From Lachnospiraceae bacterium NE2001 (GTDB lineage: Bacteria; Bacillota; Clostridia; Lachnospirales; Lachnospiraceae): DNA of 50,694 nucleotides. Made by a program: the position numbers and the translations under genes. Positions within the stretch are counted from its first letter, which is position 1, and each line of letters begins with the position of its first letter. Positions 1 to 8,030 of the stretch are shown here, in pieces. Below the pieces are notes generated by a model. The model searched no databases. It had not been told where the DNA came from and saw only the letters and a list, made by a program, of their open reading frames with translations. Where the stretch lies: NCBI GenBank assembly GCA_900110635.1, contig FOEK01000023.1, positions 1-50,694 of the forward strand. The letters are read 5' to 3'.

Positions 1-138
1 CGAAGCGAAAGTGGTGGGAGTATGTCACGAAACTCCTTTTTGTTTGCTTTTGAAGAATATGACTTTAATCATATTGGAGTTATATCTTTTTCTCCAGTAA
101 TTGGAAATATTGATTCGAATTGTTATATTTTTCGGTGA
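1..138 (+). CDS. C-terminal fragment of a gene entering from the left edge (hypothetical)
   Basis: Frame 1 is open from the first base to a TGA at 136-138, giving about 45 residues with no family I recognise. The middle part is hydrophobic and aromatic. The stop codon lies inside the left arm of a perfect 17-bp inverted repeat (122-138). It may be the true end of an upstream gene or only chance reading through a short edge stretch. Confidence 0.3.
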   Translation, partial: RSESGGSMSRNSFLFAFEEYDFNHIGVISFSPVIGNIDSNCYIFR

Positions 139-255
139 GAGTCAAAAAGACGCTTTTCACCGAAAAATATAACGTGTTTTTAATTGACGAAACTGTGGTG
201 ATATGTTATATTTTTCGATAAACAGGAAAAAAAGTGTTTTCACCGAAAAATATAA
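122..255 (+). promoter_or_regulatory. Two palindromic operators and promoter of the first ATPase gene
   Basis: A 17-bp perfect inverted repeat has arms at 122-138 and 157-173. A second, 12-bp version of the same arm (core CGAAAAATATAA) lies at 205-217 and 244-255. A promoter, TTGACG at 184-189, 17-bp spacer, TATATT at 207-212, places its -10 inside the left arm of the second palindrome. The right arm ends one base before the ribosome binding site. Inference: a dimeric regulator, perhaps the gene product itself, binds here and represses. Confidence 0.6.
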
Positions 256-268
256 TAAGGAGAGCGAT

Positions 269-1726
269 ATGATAGTCGGAAGAGAAAAGGAAATAAAAAA
301 GCTGAATGATTTATATAATAGTGATTCGGCAGAACTCGTTGCATTATATGGACGAAGAAGAGTAGGGAAGACATTTTTGATAGACGAAGTATTTGAAGGA
401 AGAATGAGTTTTCGACATTCAGGTTTATCACCCATAGATGATTTGAGTACGACAGATAATAAGAGAAAAAGCAAGATGAAAAATCAGCTGGATCATTTTT
501 TCAGATCACTTAAGCTTCAAGGATATAAAGATAAGGAAAAGCCTAAATCTTGGTTAGAAGCTTTTTATATGTTGGAAGATCTTATTATTGATAAATACGA
601 TGATAAAGAAAGAGTTCTTATATTTATTGATGAAATACAATGGTTGGATACGCCAAGATCAAATTTTATGACGGGGTTTGAAGCGTTTTGGAATGGATGG
701 GCTTGTCATAAAAAGAATATCATGGTTATAGTGTGTGGAAGTTCAAGTTCCTGGATTTTAGATCACGTGATCAATAATCATGGAGGATTATATGGCAGAG
801 TTACATATGAGATGAAACTATATCCATTTACATTAAAAGAATGTGAACTTTTTTTAGATTCAAGAAATATATGTATGTCTAGATATGATATGACACAGAC
901 TTACATGATGGTAGGTGGAATTCCATATTATTTAAAATATTTCGAAAAGGAATTAAGACTTCCTCAAAACATTGATAATATTTTCTTCTCTGATGATGCA
1001 TTATTAAAAGATGAGTATAATCGACTGTTTTCTTCATTATTTGTTAACCCGGAAATCATGAAAACAATTGTTGGAGCTATTGGTTCAAAAACACGTGGCC
1101 TTACAAGAAAGGAACTGACTACTCAAACTGGAATATCAGATAGTGGTGAATTATCAAAGCAGTTGAAGGCACTAATATCAGGTGATTTTATAATTGAATA
1201 TAATTCCTTTGGAAATAGTAAGAGAGAGACATTTTACAAATTGATTGATCCATATTGTAATTTCTATTTATCATTTATGTACGGAAACAAGAACAATAAA
1301 AGAAAGAATTGGATTAATATTGCAGATTCACCTAAAGTCACAACTTGGAAGGGGCTTGCGTTTGAAAATGTATGCTGGAATCATATCAAACAAATAAAAA
1401 CTGCACTAGAGATTGGAGGGGTTTCTACAGAAGAGTCATTATGGTCTAAGAAAGGCGATAAGGATTCTGAGGGTACTCAAATTGATCTTATAATCGAAAG
1501 AAAAGATAATGTGGTGAATATGTGTGAATCCAAGTTTTATAGCGAAAGTTTTTCTGTTGATAAGGATTATCATCTAATATTAGAAAAGAGAAAGAAATTA
1601 CTATATGAAGTTATTCCTAAGAAGGCATCAGTTCATAATATTTTGATTACAACATATGGACTAACACATAACGAATATTATGGTGATTTTGTCAGAGTAG
1701 TTACGCTAGATGATTTATTTAAATGA
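269..1726 (+). CDS. AAA-family ATPase with C-terminal DUF234-type nuclease-like domain
   Basis: This is a 485-aa cytoplasmic ATPase of the 'archaeal ATPase/DUF234' group. Walker A is GRRRVGKT at residues 28-35 and Walker B is LIFIDEIQWLD near residue 115. A winged-helix-like stretch follows in the middle (TRKELTTQTGISDSGELSKQ, near residue 290). The C-terminus has the QIDLII ... CESKF pattern typical of a PD-(D/E)XK-like fold. I chose ATG 269 because AAGGAG sits 6-12 bases upstream; an earlier in-frame ATG at 203 lies inside the promoter. The natural role of this family is unsettled; proposals include mobile-element or defence functions. The gene stands alone, with a palindromic promoter upstream and a terminator behind it. 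Confidence 0.85.
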   Translation: MIVGREKEIKKLNDLYNSDSAELVALYGRRRVGKTFLIDEVFEGRMSFRHSGLSPIDDLSTTDNKRKSKMKNQLDHFFRSLKLQGYKDKEKPKSWLEAFYMLEDLIIDKYDDKERVLIFIDEIQWLDTPRSNFMTGFEAFWNGWACHKKNIMVIVCGSSSSWILDHVINNHGGLYGRVTYEMKLYPFTLKECELFLDSRNICMSRYDMTQTYMMVGGIPYYLKYFEKELRLPQNIDNIFFSDDALLKDEYNRLFSSLFVNPEIMKTIVGAIGSKTRGLTRKELTTQTGISDSGELSKQLKALISGDFIIEYNSFGNSKRETFYKLIDPYCNFYLSFMYGNKNNKRKNWINIADSPKVTTWKGLAFENVCWNHIKQIKTALEIGGVSTEESLWSKKGDKDSEGTQIDLIIERKDNVVNMCESKFYSESFSVDKDYHLILEKRKKLLYEVIPKKASVHNILITTYGLTHNEYYGDFVRVVTLDDLFK

Positions 1727-1782
1727 TTTAAAAAGGTAGCATGTAATAATATAGAATACTCTGTATTTTCCAATACCCTCTG

Positions 1783-1816
1783 AAAGCCCCCAATTTAGGG
1801 GCTTTTTGGTTTTTTC
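1783..1816 (+). terminator. Intrinsic terminator after the first ATPase gene
   Basis: Stem AAAGCCCC/GGGGCTTT (1783-1790 and 1797-1804) is followed by a T-rich tract to 1816. It lies about 57 bases after the ATPase stop codon. Confidence 0.8.
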
Positions 1817-1930
1817 ACAGAATTTGGGTATTGACAAAACGTTGGTACAGACAAAACGTATGCAGTAGCATATTAAGACATCGGTTACGTTTTTACTAAA
1901 CAAAGTGGCGGTATAACCATTTTGATGATA

Positions 1931-2050
1931 AATCTTGATTTGGTGTGAAATTCAAGAATTAAAAATCTTGATTTGTGTCGCAAGAGGGATTATAATCAAA
2001 AAAACGTGATTTGGTGTAAATGTCGCGAACTAAAAATCTTGATTTGGTGA
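1931..2050 (+). promoter_or_regulatory. Four iterated repeats and promoter of the second ATPase gene
   Basis: The 336-base gap between the two ATPases carries four copies of a repeat with core GATTTGGTG at 1937, 1970 (GATTTGTGT), 2008 and 2041, with starts 33, 38 and 33 bp apart. A good sigma-A promoter overlaps copy 2: TTGATT 1968-1973, 17-bp spacer, TATAAT 1991-1996. Copy 4 runs into the ribosome binding site. Regular, roughly three-turn spacing on one DNA face suggests cooperative binding of a regulator. The organisation parallels the palindromes before the first ATPase, but the sequence differs. Confidence 0.6.
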
Positions 2051-2062
2051 TGAGGTATGCTT

Positions 2063-3415
2063 ATGAAGCGCAAAATTGAAGAAAAAATCCTTAAATGGAA
2101 AGCAAATAGCAATGGCAAAACAGCCTTACTTATTGATGGTGCCAGACGTGTCGGAAAGAGTTATATAGTTGAGGAATTTGCTAGGCAAAACTATAAGTCA
2201 TATATTCTAATTGATTTTAATCAAATTGGTTCCGAAATCACTGATCTCTTTGATATGAATCTTCGAGATCTCGACAGCTTCTTTATGTATCTGTCGGCTG
2301 CCTTTAATGTAAAATTATATGACAGAGAGTCCCTGATTATTTTTGATGAGGTTCAGTTATATCCTCGAGCAAGAGCTGCAATTAAATTCCTTGTAGCAGA
2401 TGGCAGATACGATTATATTGAGACTGGTTCTCTTATGTCTATTAAGAAAAATGTAAAAGACATTGTTATTCCATCGGAAGAACGTCATATTAAGATGTAT
2501 CCCATGGATTTTGAGGAGTTTCTATGGGCAAAGGGCGAAGATATGATAATGCCTCTGATATTGGATTGTTTTGAAAAAAGGAATCCATTGGGACAAGCTT
2601 TGCATCGTAAAGTCATGACACTTTTTCGTGAATACGTAATCATCGGCGGAATGCCTCAAGTTGTCAAGGAGTATATAGAGACTGGAAACTTCGAAGCAGC
2701 CGATCAGATTAAAAGAGATATCCTGACTTTGTACAGGGAGGATATTCAGAAACATGCGGAAGGTTATGAGGGGAAAGTGGAGAGTATCTTTGATGAGATT
2801 CCTGCTCAGCTGTCAAAGCATGAAAAGAAGTTTACGATTTCTTCCTTGGGGAAAGGAGCTCGTTTTAGAGATTATGAGAGTGCATTTCTTTGGCTTCAGG
2901 ATTCTATGATGACAAATGTGTGTTTCAATTCAACTGAACCCAATATAGGTCTAAAGCTTAACCGTGATAATTCTGCTTTTAAAATGTACATGGGAGATAC
3001 CGGGCTTCTGATTAGTCACGCTTTTGACGAAAATGGGATTGTTTCAGAGGAAATATATAAAAAGCTGTTGTTTGGCAAGTTGGAAGTCAACGAGGGAATG
3101 ATTTTTGAAAATATAGTATCACAAATGCTTGTTGCTAATGGTCGTGCCCTATACTTCTATTCTAATTCATCTCGAACGGATAAGGATAGCAGAATGGAAA
3201 TTGATTTTCTTTTGGCAAAGAGCAAAACAACCAATCGGCACAATATATCTCCGCTTGAAGTTAAATCTGGAAAGAATTATACGTTATCATCTTTGAATAA
3301 ATTCAGAAAAAAGTATTCTGAGCAGTTGAATGAAGCGTTTGTTTTACATACTGCTGACCTGAGTGAAAAAGATGGAATAACGTATTTGCCTGTTTATATG
3401 ATTGTTTGTCTATAG
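2063..3415 (+). CDS. ATP-binding protein, AAA_14/DUF4143 family
   Basis: This is a 450-aa member of the AAA_14 plus DUF4143 family. Walker A is GARRVGKS (residues 26-33) and Walker B is LIIFDEVQLYPRA near residue 95, followed by an ETGSL sensor-like motif. A central winged-helix region leads to a C-terminal EIDFLLAK ... PLEVKSGK pattern, the D...ExK core of a restriction-endonuclease-like fold. ATG 2063 is preferred over ATG 2057 because GATGAGG ends 7 bases before 2063 but only 1 base before 2057. The family is common, mobile and functionally unsettled. The gene is followed by no clear terminator before the small membrane gene at 3522. Confidence 0.88.
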   Translation: MKRKIEEKILKWKANSNGKTALLIDGARRVGKSYIVEEFARQNYKSYILIDFNQIGSEITDLFDMNLRDLDSFFMYLSAAFNVKLYDRESLIIFDEVQLYPRARAAIKFLVADGRYDYIETGSLMSIKKNVKDIVIPSEERHIKMYPMDFEEFLWAKGEDMIMPLILDCFEKRNPLGQALHRKVMTLFREYVIIGGMPQVVKEYIETGNFEAADQIKRDILTLYREDIQKHAEGYEGKVESIFDEIPAQLSKHEKKFTISSLGKGARFRDYESAFLWLQDSMMTNVCFNSTEPNIGLKLNRDNSAFKMYMGDTGLLISHAFDENGIVSEEIYKKLLFGKLEVNEGMIFENIVSQMLVANGRALYFYSNSSRTDKDSRMEIDFLLAKSKTTNRHNISPLEVKSGKNYTLSSLNKFRKKYSEQLNEAFVLHTADLSEKDGITYLPVYMIVCL

Positions 3416-3521
3416 CAAAGAATGCATAAATTCAAGCATGTAGAGTAGATTGTATTTCAGGTTAGTGAAATAAATTTATCAGGAGTTGTCGTGATGATAA
3501 GAAAAGGAGAGTGGACTATAT

Positions 3522-3881
3522 ATGACTGAACATTCCGAAAAGAATTATGCATTAGGTCATACATTCTTGTTTTATCTGTGTTCTGCAGGAATCGGAACAT
3601 TTGGAATGATGGGATTGATGTCATTTTTTACATGGCTTAGCATCAGTACATTTCATGAATATTCGAAATATCCAATTGCATATCCGTTTTCTATAGTATG
3701 TGGAATTGTATGTTTAATGGCTTTTATTGCCCTAATTGCGCTATGGATTACTACATTTATAAAAAGGCACGGTAAGCTCAGGTTGTTAGGCATATCTTTT
3801 CTATTAGTCTTAGCCGGAAGTGCTTTGGGGTATTTTATCTTAAAACTTCTGGACGTGCTAAGTGATGTTTTCTTTGGATAA
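3522..3881 (+). CDS. Small integral membrane protein, three predicted helices
   Basis: This 119-aa protein has three hydrophobic stretches, around residues 13-40, 57-80 and 88-112, and charged loops. It has no signal peptide and no recognisable motif. AAAGGAGAG stands 10-15 bases before the ATG. It lies between the second ATPase and an acyltransferase-like gene on the same strand and may be transcribed with the latter (56-base gap). I do not recognise the family. Confidence 0.6.
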   Translation: MTEHSEKNYALGHTFLFYLCSAGIGTFGMMGLMSFFTWLSISTFHEYSKYPIAYPFSIVCGIVCLMAFIALIALWITTFIKRHGKLRLLGISFLLVLAGSALGYFILKLLDVLSDVFFG

Positions 3882-3937
3882 TCTTGAATAGAATTTAGTT
3901 CCAGGACAATTGAAAATCGGAATATGTGGAGGAGAAA

Positions 3938-5206
3938 ATGGAACAGAAGCTGTTTACAGAATTACGGCCTTTATATACAACAAGCAAAGAAAGCCCCAGT
4001 GAAATAAGGATTAGGATTCGTATGCGTGACTTGATTTATTCAGATGTTCTTCGTCATGCTGTGGATTCCACTATGGAAAGATATCCTTATTTCTGCGTTG
4101 AATTGCAGAAAAAGGGTGAGCAATACATTTTTGCAGAAAACCATCGACCGGTGGTTATCACAAACTCTCTTCACGGAGTGGATTTGAATTCAGAGGATTC
4201 CAATTTCCATATGATCGCGTTTTGTTTTCAAGATAACTGGATCATTTTGGATGTATTTCATGGCTTGACGGACGGAACAGGCGCGTATGAGGTGCTGCGG
4301 ACATTGTTGTATTATTATTGTTCCGAGCGGTATCAGGTCAAGCTGAACGACGAGGGCATTCGTCTGGTTGGGGATTCAATCTCAGAAGAAGAGTGGATAG
4401 ACCCAGTGGCAAACAGAACCGATTTTCCAATTTCTCCTCGAAATGAAATGTCCAACGCGTTGAATCTCATCGCTTCTGCGGGCCTTGAGAGTGATCATCA
4501 GCACACCGTATACAGTATCTCCATCTCGGAATCCGAATTTATGAGATTCAATTTGGACAATGACGGTAGTCCTGGTACCATGATTTCTTTGCTCCTAAGT
4601 CGAGCCATTGCAAGGTTGTATCCTGATTCCAAAGATCCTATTCGCATCGCGCTTTGTGTGAATCAGAGAAACGCTCTTCATACGCCATTGGCGCATCAGA
4701 GCTTGGTTGGTGGAATAATGCTGGAATATAAGGGAAAAATGCGCGATTGGTCTCTGGAGAGGCAGGGCACTGCATACCGCGGGATGGTTTTTGTCCAGAA
4801 CCAGGAGGAGAATGTGCTGATGGGAGTGGCTTCGCAGGCGGGAATTACGCGCATGATACTATCCAAAGAAAGCGATCTGGAACGGCAAGAGGTGGCGGGA
4901 TATATTGATTCGTTAGCGAGCAGAGTTATTACGGCGACGGTCAGCTATGTGGGTAAGGCAAACTACAAGGAAGCTGAGCAGTACATTCGTGATTTCCGGG
5001 TGTGGACATCTAATGCGGCAAATGGTCTGACCGTTGAAATATCTGCTGTCAACGGACGATTCACCCTCGATTTTCTACAAACCTTTTCGAGTCCTGTCTT
5101 TGTAAATTCGTTTCTGAAGGAACTGGAAGACAATGGAATAGTATTCGACCTTCAGGATGTTAATATGCTGGAGCTTCCGAATATAAAGCTCCCCTGGACA
5201 GAATAA
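3938..5206 (+). CDS. Condensation/BAHD-like acyltransferase-fold protein
   Basis: This 422-aa protein looks like a member of the CoA-dependent acyltransferase/condensation superfamily. The N-terminal half contains FHGLTDGTG near residue 107, matching the HxxxDG catalytic motif (His and Asp-Gly present). The region around residues 225-260 (RIALCVNQRNALHTPL) resembles the second half-domain of condensation or alcohol acetyltransferase-like proteins. No carrier-protein or adenylation domain is attached. Start at ATG 3938: the GGAGGAG at 3928-3934 would sit inside the coding sequence if the GTG at 3926 were used. The substrate is unknown. It is followed by a terminator, so it forms its own unit or a pair with the preceding membrane gene. 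Confidence 0.65.
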   Translation: MEQKLFTELRPLYTTSKESPSEIRIRIRMRDLIYSDVLRHAVDSTMERYPYFCVELQKKGEQYIFAENHRPVVITNSLHGVDLNSEDSNFHMIAFCFQDNWIILDVFHGLTDGTGAYEVLRTLLYYYCSERYQVKLNDEGIRLVGDSISEEEWIDPVANRTDFPISPRNEMSNALNLIASAGLESDHQHTVYSISISESEFMRFNLDNDGSPGTMISLLLSRAIARLYPDSKDPIRIALCVNQRNALHTPLAHQSLVGGIMLEYKGKMRDWSLERQGTAYRGMVFVQNQEENVLMGVASQAGITRMILSKESDLERQEVAGYIDSLASRVITATVSYVGKANYKEAEQYIRDFRVWTSNAANGLTVEISAVNGRFTLDFLQTFSSPVFVNSFLKELEDNGIVFDLQDVNMLELPNIKLPWTE

Positions 5207-5282
5207 TAAATTCATATTTTTCATGGTGAAAAGGTGGAGCGTTATCTCGGAATATAACTTAATGATTTCTATACAGCGATAA

Positions 5283-5316
5283 GGCGTCTATGAGTACTTG
5301 TAGGCGCTTTTTTATT
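5283..5316 (+). terminator. Terminator with the GGCGT...TAGGCG stem
   Basis: GCGTCTA pairs with TAGGCGC around a loop containing GAGTACT, followed by T6. Its sequence resembles the hairpins after small-protein cassettes A and B (5806 and 6931), although here it follows the acyltransferase gene. Confidence 0.75.
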
Positions 5317-5359
5317 ATGACAAATCTTTGGACGAAAAATCCAAATGTCGGATGAATTA

Positions 5360-5495
5360 CCATTTACGACATACTTTATTCCGTTTGCAACAGATTTGAT
5401 ATTAGTATCCTCGGCTTGTTGTATTATTCAATCATCAAATAAAACAAAGCGAACAAATCGCAGAAATAAATAATAAATCGATGGAGGATACAACA
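5360..5495 (+). promoter_or_regulatory. Leader copy A with paired LytTR-like half-sites
   Basis: This is the first of three near-identical ~140-bp leaders (also at 6536-6671 and 7411-7546). Half-sites CCATTTACGACA (5360-5371) and CCGTTTGCAACA (5381-5392) start 21 bp apart. Conserved downstream blocks are TTGTTGTATTAT, AGCGAACAAATCGCAGAAAT and GGAGGATA before the ATG. The 21-bp direct-repeat geometry is that of LytTR-family targets. The conserved GAAC-AATCGCAGAAATAAA block lies in the probable 5' UTR, so RNA-level control is also possible. Confidence 0.65.
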
Positions 5496-5765
5496 ATGAC
5501 AAATACAGTTATGAATACAAATAAGAAGGAAACAAAGGTTACAGAGACAAAGGTATGTGCAATTCTGCATTCTATTACAACAGTTCTTTGGCTATTCAAT
5601 GCAGGGATGATACTTGCAGGTTCAATTTCTTCAGGTGATAAACTTGGATGGAACTTCTGGTCAGATATAGCAATAGCAGTTGTTTTTGGATGCTGTGCAG
5701 TAGAATATTTTCTTAAATGGAAAAAAGAGAAAAAGGTAGAAACAACAAATACATATATTGCTTAG
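5496..5765 (+). CDS. Small membrane protein of cassette A
   Basis: This 89-aa protein has two predicted membrane helices, about residues 24-46 and 58-74, and a Lys/Glu-rich C-terminal tail ending in IA. ATG 5496 follows GATGGAGGATACAACA, the same start context as its two cassette relatives, so I prefer it to ATG 5481. Sequence similarity to the other cassette proteins is slight, but topology, length, basic tail and the final hydrophobic-Ala are shared. Function unknown; two-helix peptides of this size include bacteriocin-like, stress and sensor-modulating proteins. Regulation is likely by the leader upstream. Confidence 0.7.
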   Translation: MTNTVMNTNKKETKVTETKVCAILHSITTVLWLFNAGMILAGSISSGDKLGWNFWSDIAIAVVFGCCAVEYFLKWKKEKKVETTNTYIA

Positions 5766-5805
5766 TAAAGTGTTTATATAGACAATATATAATAAAAACA
5801 GCGAC

Positions 5806-5842
5806 AGGGCGTTATGAGTAGAAATACTTGTAACGCCTTTTT
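5806..5842 (+). terminator. Terminator of cassette A
   Basis: GGGCGTTA pairs with TAACGCC around GAGTAGAAATACTTG, followed by T5. It shares GAGTA...ACTTGTA with the hairpin at 5283. Confidence 0.8.
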
Positions 5843-5924
5843 CATCTATTCAGGGTAAGGGGTTTATATCTATCAATACATTGTTAATGGATAAATATAA
5901 AGACTAAATATATGGAGACAGAAG

Positions 5925-6518
5925 ATGAATTTACACAAGATAATAGACATAACAGAAGCTGACTTTGGTTGCGAAGAACATTTAGATGGTCCACACGCTG
6001 TTCTAATTTTTGAGGATGGCGACAAACTAGAAGTGTCGGAACAATGGATTGCCGAACAGGATATAAAAGAGGGCAAATACATTTGGATCCGAAATGATGG
6101 ATGTTTTCTCAAAGCGGTTCGAGTAGTTGGAGCTATCATTGTGGCTGAGAAGGATGGTGGTGCTGATTCAGAGAAGATACTATTTGCTACTCAACGAGAC
6201 TATGGAGACCTGAAGGATGGCTGGGAGTTTCCAGGTGGAAAGATTGAAGAGGGAGAGACTCCTGAACAGGCTATAGTCAGGGAGATAAAGGAAGAACTGG
6301 ATACTGTCATCAAGGTTGAGAAGTATGTTGATACCATCGAATACGATTATCCAGAGTTTCATCTGTCTATGGATTGCTTCCTTTGCAGTATTGTAGAGGG
6401 TGACTTGGTCCTCAAAGAACATGAGGACGCTATGCGGCTGACAAAGGAAACACTTGATTCGGTTGATTGGCTTCCTGCAGATGTAACGATACTAGATCAG
6501 GTTCGGGAATTGCTCTGA
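5925..6518 (+). CDS. Nudix hydrolase with a short N-terminal extension
   Basis: This 197-aa protein is a Nudix (MutT-like) pyrophosphohydrolase. The Nudix box is complete: GGKIEEGETPEQAIVREIKE then EL (about residues 104-125), with all GX5EX7REUXEE residues. Family members hydrolyse (deoxy)nucleoside triphosphates; this subgroup resembles the 8-oxo-dGTP/CTP pyrophosphohydrolase type. The first ~55 residues form a separate acidic module, resembling small DUF3006-like domains, which is not needed for the Nudix fold. AGACAGAAG precedes the ATG. It sits between cassettes A and B with a terminator on each side. Confidence 0.88.
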   Translation: MNLHKIIDITEADFGCEEHLDGPHAVLIFEDGDKLEVSEQWIAEQDIKEGKYIWIRNDGCFLKAVRVVGAIIVAEKDGGADSEKILFATQRDYGDLKDGWEFPGGKIEEGETPEQAIVREIKEELDTVIKVEKYVDTIEYDYPEFHLSMDCFLCSIVEGDLVLKEHEDAMRLTKETLDSVDWLPADVTILDQVRELL

Positions 6519-6535
6519 TCTTGGAACGTAATTAA

Positions 6536-6671
6536 CCGATTACGACATCATTTTACCCATTCACAACAGAATTTCTATATATGTATCTTTGTTGTTGTAT
6601 TATCCAGACATAAGATAAAGAAACGCGAACGAATCGCAGAAATAAATAATTAAATGGTGGAGGATATCACA
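6536..6671 (+). promoter_or_regulatory. Leader copy B with paired LytTR-like half-sites
   Basis: Half-sites CCGATTACGACA (6536-6547) and CCATTCACAACA (6557-6568) start 21 bp apart. Downstream it matches leader C over nearly the whole length, including TTGTTGTATTATCCAGACAT, ATAAGATAAA, GCGAACGAATCGCAGAAATA and GGTGGAGGATAT before the ATG. Confidence 0.7.
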
Positions 6672-6902
6672 ATGGAAAGAACAAATAATACAAAGAAGAC
6701 AACAATTATCGCTGGAGCAATTTACGGATTCTGTATGGGAATATTTATGGAGTATATGGTTCTCTTTAATCTGCATCTTCCAATGAGAGGCATCTTGGTT
6801 GCTTGCTCAGTATGCAGCATCGTATGGGCAGCTTGTGGAGCAGTATGGGGAAAGGCTTATTATGAGAAGAGAATCGAGAATAAGAGTAAAGATATTGCTT
6901 AA
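6672..6902 (+). CDS. Small membrane protein of cassette B
   Basis: This 76-aa protein has two predicted helices, about residues 11-32 and 41-62, joined by a short loop containing LPMRG, and ends in a Lys/Glu-rich tail with terminal IA. ATG 6672 follows GGTGGAGGATATCACA, the conserved cassette start context. It has the same architecture as the products at 5496 and 7547. Function unknown. Confidence 0.7.
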   Translation: MERTNNTKKTTIIAGAIYGFCMGIFMEYMVLFNLHLPMRGILVACSVCSIVWAACGAVWGKAYYEKRIENKSKDIA

Positions 6903-6930
6903 CTAATAATAACTATAGTATATATATGAA

Positions 6931-6968
6931 ATAGGCGTATAGGATAATACTTATAGGCCTATTTTTTA
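6931..6968 (+). terminator. Terminator of cassette B
   Basis: ATAGGCGTATA pairs imperfectly with TATAGGCCTAT around a loop containing GGATAATACT, followed by T6. It belongs to the same sequence group as the hairpins at 5283 and 5806. Confidence 0.7.
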
Positions 6969-7007
6969 TGATATGAAATGGTGAATAAGATGTCGGAGTA
7001 TTTATAA

Positions 7008-7346
7008 TTATATTTGATTTTTTTCGATCATTACGGTATCTGTTTCAATGATTATTTCAAGATATTTATTATTATAGTCATCAAGAACTGAAATAATAAG
7101 TACTCCATCATTGTAAGTAGTTTTTAGTATGCTATAGCTGTCTATATCATCCGTTGGCCCATCGTACCTATAGACATCAGGAAAAATAAGTTTTATAAGA
7201 TCAGTTTCAGGCTGAGTATTATCGTAGTCGTCCTGCATCCATAAGCAGAAATCTATAGTTATAACAAGTGTATTGTTTTCGTATTTGATGTATTCTATCA
7301 GACTATCATGAAAAGTATATTTTATAAGCAAATCCTGTATATTCAA
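7008..7346 (-). CDS. Hypothetical acidic protein, possibly immunity-like
   Basis: This 112-aa soluble, acidic protein begins with an FHDSLI motif followed by alternating beta-like stretches. AGAGGATAT stands before the ATG. Small HDS-starting proteins of this look occur among polymorphic-toxin immunity proteins, but no toxin gene lies next to it, so that is only a resemblance. It is the only minus-strand gene among the three plus-strand cassettes. Confidence 0.55.
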   Translation of the reverse strand: MNIQDLLIKYTFHDSLIEYIKYENNTLVITIDFCLWMQDDYDNTQPETDLIKLIFPDVYRYDGPTDDIDSYSILKTTYNDGVLIISVLDDYNNKYLEIIIETDTVMIEKNQI

Positions 7347-7410
7347 TGCGATATCCTCTTTCTATCATCGTTATGAAAAAAATATATTTATATTATATAT
7401 GACATTTTTT

Positions 7411-7546
7411 CCGTTTGCGACATCATTTTATCTATTCACAACAGAATTGCTATATACGAGTCTTAGTTGTTGTATTATCCAGACATAAGATAAATGAGAG
7501 CGAACGAATCGCAGAAATAAAGAATAAAAAGGTGGAGGATATATCA
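7411..7546 (+). promoter_or_regulatory. Leader copy C with paired LytTR-like half-sites
   Basis: Half-sites CCGTTTGCGACA (7411-7422) and CTATTCACAACA (7432-7443) start 21 bp apart. The remainder is almost identical to leader B, with shared blocks TTGTTGTATTATCCAGACAT and GCGAACGAATCGCAGAAATA. Confidence 0.7.
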
Positions 7547-7780
7547 ATGAAGAACTCAAAGAAGGAAGTAGTAATCACAGGAAAGATGGTAGTTAGAGCA
7601 GCTATGTTGGTAGCTCTTGTAGCATTAGTAGGAATTACAATTTATGGAATCGTTACAGGAGACAGCCGCCTGCTCGGTGAAACATCAATGTTTGCTTGTC
7701 TACAGACTGTTTTTTGGTCATATACATCACTTGAGAATAAGAAAGAGAAGGAAGCAAAGAAGAACGAAGTAGTTGCTTAA
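7547..7780 (+). CDS. Small membrane protein of cassette C
   Basis: This 77-aa protein has a long first hydrophobic segment (about residues 15-36) and a weaker second one (about 45-60), then a tail of alternating Lys and Glu ending in VVA. ATG 7547 follows GGTGGAGGATATATCA; upstream in-frame ATGs fall inside the leader and are not used. It is the third member of the cassette family. Confidence 0.7.
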   Translation: MKNSKKEVVITGKMVVRAAMLVALVALVGITIYGIVTGDSRLLGETSMFACLQTVFWSYTSLENKKEKEAKKNEVVA

Positions 7781-7820
7781 TAATATCTTCTGATTGAAAA
7801 ATGAAGTACCTTGATATAAT

Positions 7821-7861
7821 ATTAGAGTGTTTTGCCAGAAACAAAACACTCTAATTTTTTA
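7821..7861 (+). terminator. Terminator of cassette C
   Basis: A perfect 13-bp stem (ATTAGAGTGTTTT, 7821-7833, with 7843-7855) is followed by T6. Its sequence is unrelated to the other cassette terminators. Confidence 0.8.
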
Positions 7862-7880
7862 TACACAAGGAGTAAATGAT

Positions 7881-8030
7881 ATGGAAGAGATTAACAGTAT
7901 CGAAAAGGTAAAAGCTTTATTTGCGAGTATTGGGTTGAAGCCTGTGGAACTGACTTCGAGAATGCCTCTCCGCAGCTCTCCTGGGAGTTGGTCGTATAAT
8001 AGGCTATTACTCCGCAAAATGAAGGAATGA
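7881..8030 (+). CDS. Short hypothetical ORF, possibly a gene remnant
   Basis: This 49-aa reading frame starts with ATG 7881 behind AAGGAG and begins as a plausible helix (MEEINSIEKVKALFASIG), then turns into an irregular Arg/Ser-rich tail. The last 24 bases overlap the end of the convergent membrane gene. The abrupt change suggests the 5' remnant of a larger gene whose rest was lost. Confidence 0.4.
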   Translation: MEEINSIEKVKALFASIGLKPVELTSRMPLRSSPGSWSYNRLLLRKMKE

